From an uncultured Clostridia bacterium (GTDB lineage Bacteria; Bacillota; Clostridia; Peptostreptococcales; Acidaminobacteraceae), in assembly GCA_927417275.1 (NCBI GenBank), contig CAKMJV010000041.1, positions 1 through 54,517 of the forward strand: 54,517 bases of DNA, in the 5' to 3' direction. The notes under the pieces were generated by a model. It did no database searches, had not been told where the DNA came from, and saw only the letters and a list, made by a program, of their open reading frames with translations. Of the stretch, positions 17,887 through 27,188 are shown one piece after another. Within the stretch, counting starts at the first letter, position 1, and every line of letters begins with the position of its first letter. A program made the position numbers and the translations under genes.

Positions 17887-18436
17887 AGAAGCCCTCCTTA
17901 TCTACCATTGAAGTGATGGTATAGTAATAATTGCCGCTGTCTTCTGTAATCGTAGGAATGAGGACTTGGCTTAAACCGCCTGCATTTCTTAGATTATGTG
18001 CAAACTGTGCGATGGTGCTGTATTCAAGCGCATACCCTTTTACAGTCATAAACGCTTCTGTGATGTTTAAATCATCGATAAAAAGACCAACGGGTACTTG
18101 TGCATTTATTTTTTCGATGAGCATTTCGTCTACTTGACTGCTGACTTCCATGAGCATGGCCACATTCATAAGGTCTGAATAAGCCAGTTGTAAAGCGCCT
18201 TCTACCATTTGTTTTTCGTTGACTTCATTTACCTTACTCAGCGTTTCACTGCTGGTTAAGAAAGCATCCACTTCAGCGATCTCATCTTTTAAAGCATTTG
18301 TCTTCATGATCAAACTAAACTGGTAATAACCGATTAATGCAAGGATGAGGGCAGACAGTACGACGAGTAAAATCATCTTACTGCTGGGCTTGTTTTGTAC
18401 CTTGATATACGAACTAAAATAGTTAAAATCTCTCAA
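17876..18436 (-). CDS. pilN: PilN-like T4P assembly protein
   Basis: 186 residues with a short cytoplasmic N-terminus MRDFNYFSSYI, one TM helix (about 20-42), a coiled coil and a small ferredoxin-like domain. In the family the N-terminal segment docks into PilM. The start codon is TTG at 18436, preceded by a G-run SD (GGGGGGAG). Identity rests on order pilM-pilN-pilO, size and topology, because PilN sequences diverge strongly. Confidence 0.75.
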   Translation of the reverse strand: MRDFNYFSSYIKVQNKPSSKMILLVVLSALILALIGYYQFSLIMKTNALKDEIAEVDAFLTSSETLSKVNEVNEKQMVEGALQLAYSDLMNVAMLMEVSSQVDEMLIEKINAQVPVGLFIDDLNITEAFMTVKGYALEYSTIAQFAHNLRNAGGLSQVLIPTITEDSGNYYYTITSMVDKEGFYEN

Positions 18437-18449
18437 AATACTCCCCCCC

Positions 18450-19547
18450 TTAGTTCCTGATTAACGTGCCCATTGCATTAATGAACAATGGTAACGCTTC
18501 AGTATTATTTTTTACAAAATCGATATTCGGCAGATTCTTCATCACATCTGTGGGTATGCCAAAACGCTCTCTAAAGAGTTCTGGTAACTCTTTAAACTGA
18601 GAACCGCCACCATACACATAAATCTGATCGATTTTATTTTCCGCACTTCGACTGGTATAGTATTTGAAAACTTTATCCATCTCATCCATACACTCGTTCA
18701 TATAGTGCATGGTTTCTCTTACCACGCTGTTTTTTACATCCCCTGCTGCCTCTGGATTATTTTCAAGGTTCATATAAGCCTTTTGAATGGCGAGAATACT
18801 GGTTTTCTTCTTTCTGTTTTCCGCCTCGCCGAGTGGAATTTCTAAATGATGTACCAAGACATCGTCAAAACCTGAACCACCCATTTTCAGCAAACGGTTG
18901 AATTTATAGTGTTCTTTTTCAAAGAGCGAAATATCGATGATGCCATGACCAAAATCAACATAAGCCGTCGTTTTAGAAGCGGCATATAAATTTTCATTTG
19001 CCGCACTGCTTACTAATTTCTCTAAGGCATTAGAATGCATGTCCATAAAAACGGGGTTAAGACCACAACTTTCAAGCCATTCATGATGCGATGATACGAT
19101 ATCTTTTGGCATGGCACCCAGTAAGATGCGTAGTTTTGAATTCCCGTCTTCAATAAAATTCTCAAGTACCTTATATTCAAGGACATATGCGTTAATATCG
19201 ATGGGGAGGTACTGACTGACTTCATACTGAATCAAGTCCATTTGATCTTCTTCATCCACTTTAGGTATAATCATTTCTCTTTTGATGATTTCTGTGCATT
19301 CAATGGATAGCGCAACATTTTTCACTTTAAAATGGTTGGCTTTAATCATCTCTGTAAGTATGCTTTTTAGTGCGGGCGCATCTAATATCAAACCGTTTTC
19401 ATAAACCCCTGGACCTAATTTTTCAACCGCCCACTGTGTGACTTTTAAGCGATTCCCCAATTCTTGGCCTTGCACCACTTTAATGCTGTGGCTCCCCAAA
19501 TCAATGGCAAGTAAAGGGCCTTTTTTCTTATTATTCTTAGCGCGCAT
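18450..19547 (-). CDS. pilM: PilM, actin-like T4P assembly ATPase
   Basis: 365 residues with the FtsA/actin-like fold: LLAIDLGSHSIKVVQG (phosphate 1), YVDFGHGIIDISLF (phosphate 2) and YVYGGGSQFKELPELF (adenosine). It is a cytoplasmic ring protein that binds the PilN tail and links it to the PilB/PilT motors. SD GGGGGG lies 7 nt before the ATG. The gene sits 11 nt after pilT2. Confidence 0.9.
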   Translation of the reverse strand: MRAKNNKKKGPLLAIDLGSHSIKVVQGQELGNRLKVTQWAVEKLGPGVYENGLILDAPALKSILTEMIKANHFKVKNVALSIECTEIIKREMIIPKVDEEDQMDLIQYEVSQYLPIDINAYVLEYKVLENFIEDGNSKLRILLGAMPKDIVSSHHEWLESCGLNPVFMDMHSNALEKLVSSAANENLYAASKTTAYVDFGHGIIDISLFEKEHYKFNRLLKMGGSGFDDVLVHHLEIPLGEAENRKKKTSILAIQKAYMNLENNPEAAGDVKNSVVRETMHYMNECMDEMDKVFKYYTSRSAENKIDQIYVYGGGSQFKELPELFRERFGIPTDVMKNLPNIDFVKNNTEALPLFINAMGTLIRN

Positions 19548-19558
19548 TGATATCCCCC

Positions 19559-20617
19559 CTAACTGATTTCTCTGTGAATGGTATCTCTATCTAGAACGTG
19601 ATCCATCAACACCTCTCGGTCGATGATGTTGTTTTTATATAAGGCTTTTAAGTAATCATCCATGGTCTGCATCCCACTGCGTTGACCCGTCTGGATAAAA
19701 CTATAAAGCTGGTGCACTTTGTTTTCTCTTATGAGGTTTCTTACCGCTGGTGTGACGATGAGGCTTTCCACCGCAGCGATTCTGCCTTTGCCATTACGTC
19801 TAGGGAGTAACTTTTGAGAAAATACCGCCATAAGCGAATTCGCCAGTTGGACTCGTATCTGCTGTTGATGCTGTGAGGGAAACACGTCGATGATGCGCTC
19901 GATGGTCTGATACGCATTTCGCGTATGCAGCGTCGCCAAAACCAGATGACCCGTCTCTGCAGCGGTAACTGCTGTAGAAATGGTTTCAAGATCGCGCATC
20001 TCACCCACCATGATTACATCGGGATCTTGTCTAAGTCCCGCACGCAGTGCATCGGTAAAGTTTACACAGTCCCTTCCAACTTCGCGCTGGGTGATGATGC
20101 TCTTTCTGTTTTTATGAATGTATTCTATGGGATCTTCAATGGTGAGTACATGACAATTCTTTTTCTTATTGATGGCATCAATGATGGCTGCGATGGTGGT
20201 GGATTTCCCACATCCAGTTGGTCCAGTCACCAGAACCAGTCCAGAATTAAAAGACGACACTTTTTCGATAGATTCTGGCAAGTCTAATTCTTTGGCCGTG
20301 GGGATGTGATCACTGATAATCCGGCACGCCAAACCGATGTGGCTGCTGTATTTAAAAACGTTTACTCTAAATACATTCACCCCAGGAATTTGGTAGGCCA
20401 AATCCACTTGTCCCATACGCTCAAGTTGTTCATACTTCTCATCATCCAGCAAAAATTTTGCATAAGACACTGTATCTTCGTCGCTTAATACTTTTTTCTC
20501 TATCGGCTTAAGTTCGCCATTTACCCTCACAGTGGGCGGATTGCCCACTGCAAAATGCACATCGGATGCGTTCATCTCTGCGGCAAGGCTTAGCACTTCT
20601 GTCATCGTCATCGTCAT
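19559..20617 (-). CDS. pilT: PilT-family pilus retraction ATPase (second copy)
   Basis: 352 residues. N-terminal PAS-like domain with MNASDVHFAVGNPPTVRVNGEL, then Walker A GPTGCGKST, the Asp box TIEDPIEY, Walker B VGEMRDLETI and a His box (LVLATLHTRNA). The AIRNLIRE-type region is present as AVRNLIRENK. A close paralogue lies at 28506-29564, so the operon has two retraction-type motors, one beside pilB and one beside pilMNO. The start has MTMTMT repeats; the first ATG at 20617 is used because GGGGTT precedes it. Confidence 0.92.
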   Translation of the reverse strand: MTMTMTEVLSLAAEMNASDVHFAVGNPPTVRVNGELKPIEKKVLSDEDTVSYAKFLLDDEKYEQLERMGQVDLAYQIPGVNVFRVNVFKYSSHIGLACRIISDHIPTAKELDLPESIEKVSSFNSGLVLVTGPTGCGKSTTIAAIIDAINKKKNCHVLTIEDPIEYIHKNRKSIITQREVGRDCVNFTDALRAGLRQDPDVIMVGEMRDLETISTAVTAAETGHLVLATLHTRNAYQTIERIIDVFPSQHQQQIRVQLANSLMAVFSQKLLPRRNGKGRIAAVESLIVTPAVRNLIRENKVHQLYSFIQTGQRSGMQTMDDYLKALYKNNIIDREVLMDHVLDRDTIHREIS

Positions 20618-20636
20618 ATTAACCCCAATTTAACTT

Positions 20637-23474
20637 TTATTCTGAATAAATTTTTACAAAATCAATGCTAAAAGATCCCGATGTTACAACCACCGACGGG
20701 TCTATTCTAAGCATTTTTAACTGACCTGACCACGTAACCTCAGGCGGTATTTCAACTTCATAATTTATATACTCTGTACTATTTGGAATAATCGTAAAGT
20801 TTACTCGAAATGACTCGGACCAATCTGCAGAAGCAGGTTTAAAATAGATTTGCCCCGTATTGCTCGCCGTGTTATTTCTCATGCGAATGACGATCCGATT
20901 TACACTAGAGCGCTGAATATTGATATTATTATTTGAGTGAATATAGGGATCGCCACCAGTTACTGTGCCTCCGATATATCCACCAGACTGCCAGCCAAAA
21001 CCACTCACGTTATTTTCAGCGGTCCAACCTTGCGCATTGGTGTTAAAATTCCATTCCACGACAGGTGTTGCCAACCATTTTTTATACAAATAACTTTCTA
21101 TGTCTGTAATCTCAGTCGATGTAAGTTCACGACTGAAGATTAAAATCTCTGCGATGTCGCCATCTAGATTGTTTTCACTATTACCTACAACTCTACCGAT
21201 TTCGATGTCTTCTAAATTCGTATAGTTTTGTGTCGATACCGTTCTCGAATTAACCGTTCCACGGTTTAGCCAATATCTATACTGCGAACCATTCCACGTG
21301 GAAGTATGCAATCCAAAACTGGTATTCGCCGATACCGCATTGCCATAGTTATTATTTAAAATGCTTTCAAACTCACTTACTGAATTTCTCCAAAAAGCAA
21401 ATACAGGTCTGGTGTTACTAAATTGACCGATGATACCCGAACGATTTGAAGTGGCTCTGGTAATGATGAATATGGAATAGCGGTTGCTACTGTTCACAGA
21501 GAAATCAAAGCCACTGAGTTCGTTTTTATTAGCCGTCATAAAATCATTTGAGCCATCAAAACTTACCGTTGGAAGTCCATTTAATACATTTTGAACAAGT
21601 ACTGGTTTATAGTTGTTGGTCGATTGAACAAAATGATTATCTTGACCCGATAAATCATTCCATTGACTCACGCGATTTGAACCGTCTACTGTGAGACCAT
21701 CGGTTGCATCTAAGTGTAAGACGAGTCCCGCTGGAAAACTACTCAAAGCATTAACCGTTATTAGGCTCGTTGCCGTTCTACCGCCATCTACTGTGGTCAC
21801 TGTAATCGTAGCCGTCCCCACTGCATTTGCCGTAACGATACCCGTGCTGCTAACGCTTGCTACAGTGGGATTACTGCTGGACCATACCACGGCTTTATTT
21901 GCCGCATCATCTGGCGATACAGCTTCTATAAGCGTCATAACGCCATTTACATAAAGCGCTGCACTTGTGGGATAGACCGTAACACCCGTTACTGCGATGG
22001 GTGGTTTTACGCGTACGGTATGTGTCACCGTTTTCGTCGGGTCAGATATCGCACTGCCTTGTACAAGGACATCCCCTACAGTTGACGTGTCTACTACCGC
22101 GCCGCCTACCCAAGTTACAGGCACAAAACGGTCATTACCAAATGCCATATCGGCCTTCACAGCAGAAGGTGCTGAATAAGGGGCATCTTTTTCAACTTCC
22201 ACAGTAAAGTTATATAAACTCACGATTTCTCCGATCATGTCGATGGGAACGTATTTTTCTTTTAAATATTTTTGGATGGCCTCTATTTGCTCCGCCGTTA
22301 AAGCGCCGCGATATATTAACAGTTCTGCGATGTCCACGTCAGTATTTCCCAAAGTGATGGTGTTGCTATTCGCGGTATAAGTTGTATAAGAAAGGACCCA
22401 ACCATTCCCGATGGCATCACCTGTTGTGGGAATGGATTGACCACCATTTACCATAAAGTTTCCTGCTGCATCACCTTTAACCACAGCAAATACATGTAAC
22501 GTCTGCGCATTTAAGTGCGTATGTGCTACATTCAGTGTCTTACCTGAAGCAAAGTCCACTTGCTTGCCGATGAACTCCCCTGCGATCCCTTGATCGACAA
22601 GGTTCGGACGATTTGCATCGGTGGCTTGGGTTGCTGGTCTATTAAAGGTCGATAAATCATTCCATTTTAAAACTTTTCCCGAAGTGACCTGCGTGGTGTC
22701 AGTCTCATCGATTTGCGTGCCATCTAGGTGCAGTACCAAATCGGATGTTACCACAGGTAATCCAGAAATAAACACGGGTTTACTTGGTACAGTGACACCT
22801 ATTTTACCTGAGTTCGCTGCAGGTGAAACTGCAAAGACCAAGTGTTTGCCTGCATAAGCCGTCACGTTATTTAAATTGGTGCCTGTGGCACCTGGTATAA
22901 TGGTGTAATCGTCTGGAAACATGGGGTATTTCGTACCCGCTTCGATTTCTGGATAACTGGCTGGTACAGGCAAATTAAACCCATTTCTTGAAACATACCA
23001 CTGGAAGGTATTGACCATGAAAACATCCATGGTGGTGGGATCCATCACAAAGTTGCCTTGCACATTTGTAGAAGCGATGGCGTAGGCAGATGTCACTGGT
23101 GTCGTATTTGATCGAAGTGTCGCAGTGACACTCTCTACCACTGGGACTTTGAGTTCTGGTAATCGCGTGTCAGAAATTAAGGTGTAAAACGTATCGTTCC
23201 CATTTGTATGGGACATTTGATGCACTTTTACACTAATTCCTGCTTCAAATACATTATTAAGTGTCGTATACGTTAAACCACTGTCATTTTTTGCCGTTTC
23301 TATGGCAAGTTCCATTTGTCTTTGTGTCACAAAGATGTCTTCTGTGTTTTGCTTGTTGATGTTTATAAAATTTAGATTGCTGCCAAACACGCCTAAAAAT
23401 CCTGTGGATATAATCCCCAAGAGCGCAATGGCGACGATCACTTCAACCAAGGTCATGCCTTTTGTCTTTTTCAT
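20637..23474 (-). CDS. Very large prepilin with LamG-like and Ig-like domains (probable adhesive minor pilin)
   Basis: 945 residues. The first 33 form a class III prepilin signal, KKTKG|MTLVEVIVAIALLG, with Glu at +5 and a hydrophobic helix. After a short pilin-like part come a LamG/concanavalin-like segment starting VLHLDGTQID, a Big_4-like Ig domain (about 405-490), a Big_2 Ig domain (TVYPTSAALYVNG ... GTATITV), a second LamG-like segment starting LVLHLDATDG and a C-terminal jelly-roll-like domain (WNFNTNAQGWTAENN ... FVKIY). Such modules bind sugars or surface proteins, so this is probably a pilus-tip or surface adhesin inserted by the T4P machine. Size is far above the 150-250 residues of ordinary PilV-type minor pilins. 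Confidence 0.85.
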   Translation of the reverse strand: MKKTKGMTLVEVIVAIALLGIISTGFLGVFGSNLNFININKQNTEDIFVTQRQMELAIETAKNDSGLTYTTLNNVFEAGISVKVHQMSHTNGNDTFYTLISDTRLPELKVPVVESVTATLRSNTTPVTSAYAIASTNVQGNFVMDPTTMDVFMVNTFQWYVSRNGFNLPVPASYPEIEAGTKYPMFPDDYTIIPGATGTNLNNVTAYAGKHLVFAVSPAANSGKIGVTVPSKPVFISGLPVVTSDLVLHLDGTQIDETDTTQVTSGKVLKWNDLSTFNRPATQATDANRPNLVDQGIAGEFIGKQVDFASGKTLNVAHTHLNAQTLHVFAVVKGDAAGNFMVNGGQSIPTTGDAIGNGWVLSYTTYTANSNTITLGNTDVDIAELLIYRGALTAEQIEAIQKYLKEKYVPIDMIGEIVSLYNFTVEVEKDAPYSAPSAVKADMAFGNDRFVPVTWVGGAVVDTSTVGDVLVQGSAISDPTKTVTHTVRVKPPIAVTGVTVYPTSAALYVNGVMTLIEAVSPDDAANKAVVWSSSNPTVASVSSTGIVTANAVGTATITVTTVDGGRTATSLITVNALSSFPAGLVLHLDATDGLTVDGSNRVSQWNDLSGQDNHFVQSTNNYKPVLVQNVLNGLPTVSFDGSNDFMTANKNELSGFDFSVNSSNRYSIFIITRATSNRSGIIGQFSNTRPVFAFWRNSVSEFESILNNNYGNAVSANTSFGLHTSTWNGSQYRYWLNRGTVNSRTVSTQNYTNLEDIEIGRVVGNSENNLDGDIAEILIFSRELTSTEITDIESYLYKKWLATPVVEWNFNTNAQGWTAENNVSGFGWQSGGYIGGTVTGGDPYIHSNNNINIQRSSVNRIVIRMRNNTASNTGQIYFKPASADWSESFRVNFTIIPNSTEYINYEVEIPPEVTWSGQLKMLRIDPSVVVTSGSFSIDFVKIYSE

Positions 23475-23483
23475 AAAACACCT

Positions 23484-24890
23484 CTATAGTTGCGGCCCAC
23501 GTACATGCCACAAATCTTTCATAATATCTGCTTTGATTTCTGTAAAAACTTGATCTAGGTCCAATGCATCGGTAAAATAGTACACGTCTTTTGTTAAAGC
23601 CCCCACTGCTGTGGCGATTTTATTTACACTTAACAGTTCATCTGCCACGGAAGAATACCCGATGACATACACTTTGATGCCTGCATTTTTTACGAGATTA
23701 CCTATGGCTGTGACGTATGCATCATTTTGTGTGGATTCTGAATTACCCGAACCATAAATATATGAACTGCTGCTGATATAGCCATCGTCTGTAATATGGG
23801 CTGTTGAAGAAGTCCCTGAGCGATACGTCGTAACCCCATCAACCAGTATAATCATATAATCTTTTGTTGAGTGACCACTGCCATAACCGCTGGCAGCGTT
23901 GGTTACATAGGTTCTGTAATAAAGATTTCTATAGTAAGCACGTCTGATGCCATCGCCAGAATTTGTTCCACCAAGTGCATACAAATCGTTAATGACATCG
24001 ATCATGTTCGTTCTTTGTGTGCTGTTACTTACTTTATAAAATGGATGCGTACCCGTCGCCGTATATGAGGTAGGGCCATCCTCTGGTGCAGAAGCTCTAT
24101 AGTTTGCTGTGGTTGAAAAAGGTACCAGTGACAACTCCATATTTTCTTCTTTTGCAAACTCGTTAATCATATTGCCCAAAGAAATTTTGAGTTTATCCAG
24201 TCTGCTGTTACCTGCTGAAGCGGAATTGCCTGCTAAAGTATCGCCCATACTGCCCGATACATCCATCACCATGCTTACCACACCTACGATTTGATCGGTA
24301 GGTCGTTCGTCTGAGCGATATGCGATGGCCGTTGCCGGTGTAAATGCCGTACCACGATCCACAACTTGGAGTGCATTTAATGCTTCGATTTCGGAATCGA
24401 TTTCTATTTTACGCGTACTGGTGCCTGTTACAGTGCCTACGATTTTAAACTTTAGTATGCTGTCGTTAGTTCCTGAATCTTGCTCAAATACAAAATCATA
24501 CGTCAAGTTATCCTGCGCAGGGACGAGTACTTCTTTCCAATGCTGCGTAACGCCCCCACGGGTTTCATATGTGTAACGTACGATTTCACGTCCGTCATCT
24601 GATACGCCGAAATAATTCCACCCTTCTGTGAGATTTGCTTCATAAAATCGTCCTGACGGTATGGTAAACAAAGCGGAAGAATACCGAATCACACGGTTGG
24701 TGGAATCCGAAGCCAAGCGCATGGCGGTTTGAAGTTCGTATTCATTTATGGTAATTTCATGTGACCGCATGGAAAATATAATCATGTTGGTACTCACGGT
24801 TATCACCATGGTGATCAGCGATAGGGCAACGATGAGTTCGATCAGTGTAAAACCACTTTTTCTTTTTTTGTGTTTCATGAAGGTCAACAT
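23484..24890 (-). CDS. PilW-like prepilin carrying a von Willebrand A domain
   Basis: 468 residues. The class III prepilin signal is KKRKSG|FTLIELIVALSLIT with Glu at +5. A pilin-like beta domain of about 150 residues follows, then a VWA domain from about residue 205: DVSGSMG gives the MIDAS DxSxS motif, GGTNSGDGI supplies the MIDAS Thr, and ILVDGVTT the Asp. A Ser/Gly/Tyr-rich insert lies in the VWA (about 350-400). The metal-ion-dependent adhesion site seems complete, so ligand binding is plausible. The SD AAAGGAGG precedes the ATG. The gene is 9 nt upstream of the LamG prepilin, so the two probably act in one tip complex. Confidence 0.88.
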   Translation of the reverse strand: MLTFMKHKKRKSGFTLIELIVALSLITMVITVSTNMIIFSMRSHEITINEYELQTAMRLASDSTNRVIRYSSALFTIPSGRFYEANLTEGWNYFGVSDDGREIVRYTYETRGGVTQHWKEVLVPAQDNLTYDFVFEQDSGTNDSILKFKIVGTVTGTSTRKIEIDSEIEALNALQVVDRGTAFTPATAIAYRSDERPTDQIVGVVSMVMDVSGSMGDTLAGNSASAGNSRLDKLKISLGNMINEFAKEENMELSLVPFSTTANYRASAPEDGPTSYTATGTHPFYKVSNSTQRTNMIDVINDLYALGGTNSGDGIRRAYYRNLYYRTYVTNAASGYGSGHSTKDYMIILVDGVTTYRSGTSSTAHITDDGYISSSSYIYGSGNSESTQNDAYVTAIGNLVKNAGIKVYVIGYSSVADELLSVNKIATAVGALTKDVYYFTDALDLDQVFTEIKADIMKDLWHVRGPQL

Positions 24891-24925
24891 CCGTGCCTCC
24901 TTTCTGATTTACATTATGCGTCAAT

Positions 24926-25402
24926 TTAAAAGCCAAATTCTTCTCTTATAATATTCTCATGATTGGTTGGGTCGATCCTCAGTGCACTTGTTACCGAAGT
25001 GGTGGTACCTTGTAACGTGCCTACGGATTTAATCTGAATCCAGCGCTGACCTGCGACGGTCACATTACCGATGGTCACTACTACACTGCCCACAGTAACA
25101 CCGCCTTGATCAATATTTCGCGTATGACTTACCGCTGCTTTCGTCGGTGTAAAACTATCGATGTATTTGGTGGAAGGACTCGTATCTGACATTAAAGCCG
25201 CATAACCAATTTCAATGCCCGATAGTGAAAGGTAGTAGGCCTTAACGCGTTGCTCTTGCATCTGAGTCTCTATGGCATCTTGTCTTGCAACAAATATCAC
25301 CGAAAAAGTCAATGTCACCACGATGACGAACAGGATTAGCGTCCAAATCAACGCTGCACCTTCTTCTTTTTTATATAATTTATGATAAATTTGTTTCATC
25401 AT
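24926..25402 (-). CDS. PilX-like minor pilin
   Basis: 158 residues. An N-terminal hydrophobic helix is preceded by KKEEGAALIWTLILFV, the PilX_N pattern in which the cleavage site is EEG|A and Glu+5 is absent, as in GspK/PilX-type components. The rest is a small beta-rich domain (VGSVVVTIGNVTV) ending in an acidic tail. It precedes the VWA prepilin, fitting the PilX-PilW-PilV priming order of minor pilins. No disulfide-forming cysteines are seen. Confidence 0.75.
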   Translation of the reverse strand: MMKQIYHKLYKKEEGAALIWTLILFVIVVTLTFSVIFVARQDAIETQMQEQRVKAYYLSLSGIEIGYAALMSDTSPSTKYIDSFTPTKAAVSHTRNIDQGGVTVGSVVVTIGNVTVAGQRWIQIKSVGTLQGTTTSVTSALRIDPTNHENIIREEFGF

Positions 25403-25463
25403 GAGCTCACCTGATTTCTGAAAATTTTTATGTTATAAATGCAGTGATAAAATATGTATAGCA

Positions 25464-25486
25464 ACCTTTGATATAGAGTCAAAGGT
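25464..25486 (-). other. Intercistronic hairpin after the O-antigen-ligase-like gene
   Basis: ACCTTTGA ... TCAAAGGT, 8-bp stem and 7-nt loop, just after the stop at 25493 and without a T-run. It may protect the upstream mRNA or attenuate the minor pilin genes. Role not determinable by eye. Confidence 0.45.
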
Positions 25487-25492
25487 GCGGGA

Positions 25493-26767
25493 TTAAAGTT
25501 GAAGTTGTTTTGTTTTATCATCAAATATTGAATTATTACTAATTGCACCTAAAAATGCCCAAAATATAAACGCAACGGAAACGACACTAATATTAAACAT
25601 GGCTTGTAAACAATACCCAAAGACTGCAGCAACAAAAGGATAATAACGAACGTCTTTACTAATATTGATTAAACCTGCTTTTAAGTTCAGAATAAGAAAT
25701 CCTACATATAAAATGAGTGAAGGAATACCGGTTGAAACAGCTATATTCAGAAATTCATTATGTGCTCTATCAACAGAATATACTTGACCGTAAATAGATA
25801 GCATTTCATTTGAATATCTTTCTACAAAAATTTGATCGAGCGATTCTAAACCATACCCCCAAATAGGACGTTCTTTGACTAAAGGTATTACTCGTGTCCA
25901 AATATAAACTCTATTTGCCCCTGCTTTTTCATAGCCCTCACTCTTCGTGATTAATTTAGCTGCTTCCGGTCCTAAGCTTCCAATCCTCCCCAACAAAGAG
26001 CCATCACTTAGAATATTAATACCTACTGTTAAAGTAAGAATAGTAAACAGTATAACGAAGGATGCTTTTGTTTTATCAGGTTTCTTCCACACATAAAGTA
26101 TCGTGAAAAATACAATGGCTGAAAATCCAAATACCGCACTTCGAGTAAAAGTAAAAAGAAGTGCAGTGTAAATAATAGATAAAGACAACAAGTAGGCATT
26201 CTTCTTTGAATTTAAATACTCAAAAACTGTAAAAGGCAAAATCAATAATAAATAAGAACTTAGAAAATTAGGGTTTCCCATGGTGGAAAAAACTCTGCCT
26301 CGCCAATTTTCTCGAATCATATCTCGCGGAATGGGATCTATGTCGAAATATTGCATAATGCCATATAATGAAACGATCACTGCTGTTCCGATAATCAATC
26401 TCAAATATTTCTCGTTCCATCTTATATAATTTCTAGATAAGATAAAAATCAAGAAATATGTAACCAGTGTTAAAAAACCTTCTTCTCGTCCAAATTTGCC
26501 CCATATGGATACCGATTGATCTAATGATAAACATGTGGAAATGAAAACCAATAGTCCATAACAAAACAACATTTTTATAATTAAATCGTTTTTCACTAAG
26601 ACTCTATCTTCTGAAACAAGATGTATCCCAATCATAAATAATACAATTACTTGTGTAACAAATAATTTAGGGAAATAAAAATAATCTAACGTTGAGGGTA
26701 TAATAATTAAAGGTGTTATTGATAACATAGTTATCAATAACATATTTATATTTTGAATTTTTCTCAT
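25493..26767 (-). CDS. O-antigen ligase-like membrane protein (candidate pilin glycosyl ligase)
   Basis: About 424 residues, 10-12 TM helices, with the large Wzy_C-type loop containing the family marks NRVYIWTRVIPLVKERPIWG, GYGLESLD and DRAHNEFLNIAVSTG. Members either ligate O-antigen or transfer glycans to pilins (PglL/TfpO/TfpW type). A low-GC Gram-positive without lipid A and a gene directly behind the major pilin favour a pilin-modifying role. The start ATG at 26767 follows AAGGTG; the longer frame to 26809 would begin inside a hairpin. Base composition is visibly more AT-rich than the flanking pil genes, as is that of the pilin gene, suggesting an exchangeable cassette. Confidence 0.75.
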   Translation of the reverse strand: MRKIQNINMLLITMLSITPLIIIPSTLDYFYFPKLFVTQVIVLFMIGIHLVSEDRVLVKNDLIIKMLFCYGLLVFISTCLSLDQSVSIWGKFGREEGFLTLVTYFLIFILSRNYIRWNEKYLRLIIGTAVIVSLYGIMQYFDIDPIPRDMIRENWRGRVFSTMGNPNFLSSYLLLILPFTVFEYLNSKKNAYLLSLSIIYTALLFTFTRSAVFGFSAIVFFTILYVWKKPDKTKASFVILFTILTLTVGINILSDGSLLGRIGSLGPEAAKLITKSEGYEKAGANRVYIWTRVIPLVKERPIWGYGLESLDQIFVERYSNEMLSIYGQVYSVDRAHNEFLNIAVSTGIPSLILYVGFLILNLKAGLINISKDVRYYPFVAAVFGYCLQAMFNISVVSVAFIFWAFLGAISNNSIFDDKTKQLQL

Positions 26768-26784
26768 AATCACCTTTTGATGAC

Positions 26785-26806
26785 GAGCCCACCCAAAGGT
26801 GGGCTC
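26785..26806 (-). other. Perfect hairpin between the major pilin and the ligase-like gene
   Basis: GAGCCCACC-TTTG-GGTGGGCTC, 9-bp perfect stem, 4-nt loop, 17 nt after the pilin stop. No T-run follows. It resembles processing or stability hairpins that keep the major pilin mRNA more abundant than the distal genes. Confidence 0.65.
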
Positions 26807-26822
26807 CATTATAATATATAAA

Positions 26823-27188
26823 TTATGGAGTTACCACTCCACCACCTGGTTTAGTGATTGATGTTCCAGTAGCATTTATACCCCATATTTTAGTTCCTGC
26901 TGCACCAGCAGATGCTTCAACAGTTATTCCATCTAAATACTCATTCAGTTTCGTTAAGTGGCCAGTTGTAGCAGTATTAAAGTTAGTTGAATAAAAGGCT
27001 TCAACCATTGTTACAGCGCTCATAATGGTACGAGCGGTTGCTTGATCAGATCTGGTTTCTGCATTTGTTGTAATACCACTAAACCTAGGAATCGCTATCG
27101 CAGCCAATATCCCCAAAATAGCAATAACAACAATTAGTTCAATAAGGGTGAACCCGCCCTTTCTTCTTTTTCTAAGCATTTTCATCAT
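26823..27188 (-). CDS. pilA: Major type IVa pilin
   Basis: 121 residues from the ATG at 27188, chosen because AAGGAGG lies upstream; the ATG at 27209 would put that SD inside the gene. The prepilin signal is RKRRKGG|FTLIELIVVIAILGILAAIAIP with Glu at +5, the strict type IVa pattern. The mature protein is about 107 residues, short for this family, ending in a Gly/Pro tail (ITKPGGGVVTP) without a cysteine pair. Ser/Thr-rich segments could carry glycans. It lies between pilC and the O-antigen-ligase-like gene. Confidence 0.92.
   Translation of the reverse strand: MMKMLRKRRKGGFTLIELIVVIAILGILAAIAIPRFSGITTNAETRSDQATARTIMSAVTMVEAFYSTNFNTATTGHLTKLNEYLDGITVEASAGAAGTKIWGINATGTSITKPGGGVVTP

Noticed and set aside
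26768..26809. Upstream extension of the O-antigen-ligase-like gene
   Set aside because: The extra 14 codons run through the 9-bp hairpin, lack an SD and are unlike family N-termini. The ATG at 26767 has AAGGTG upstream.
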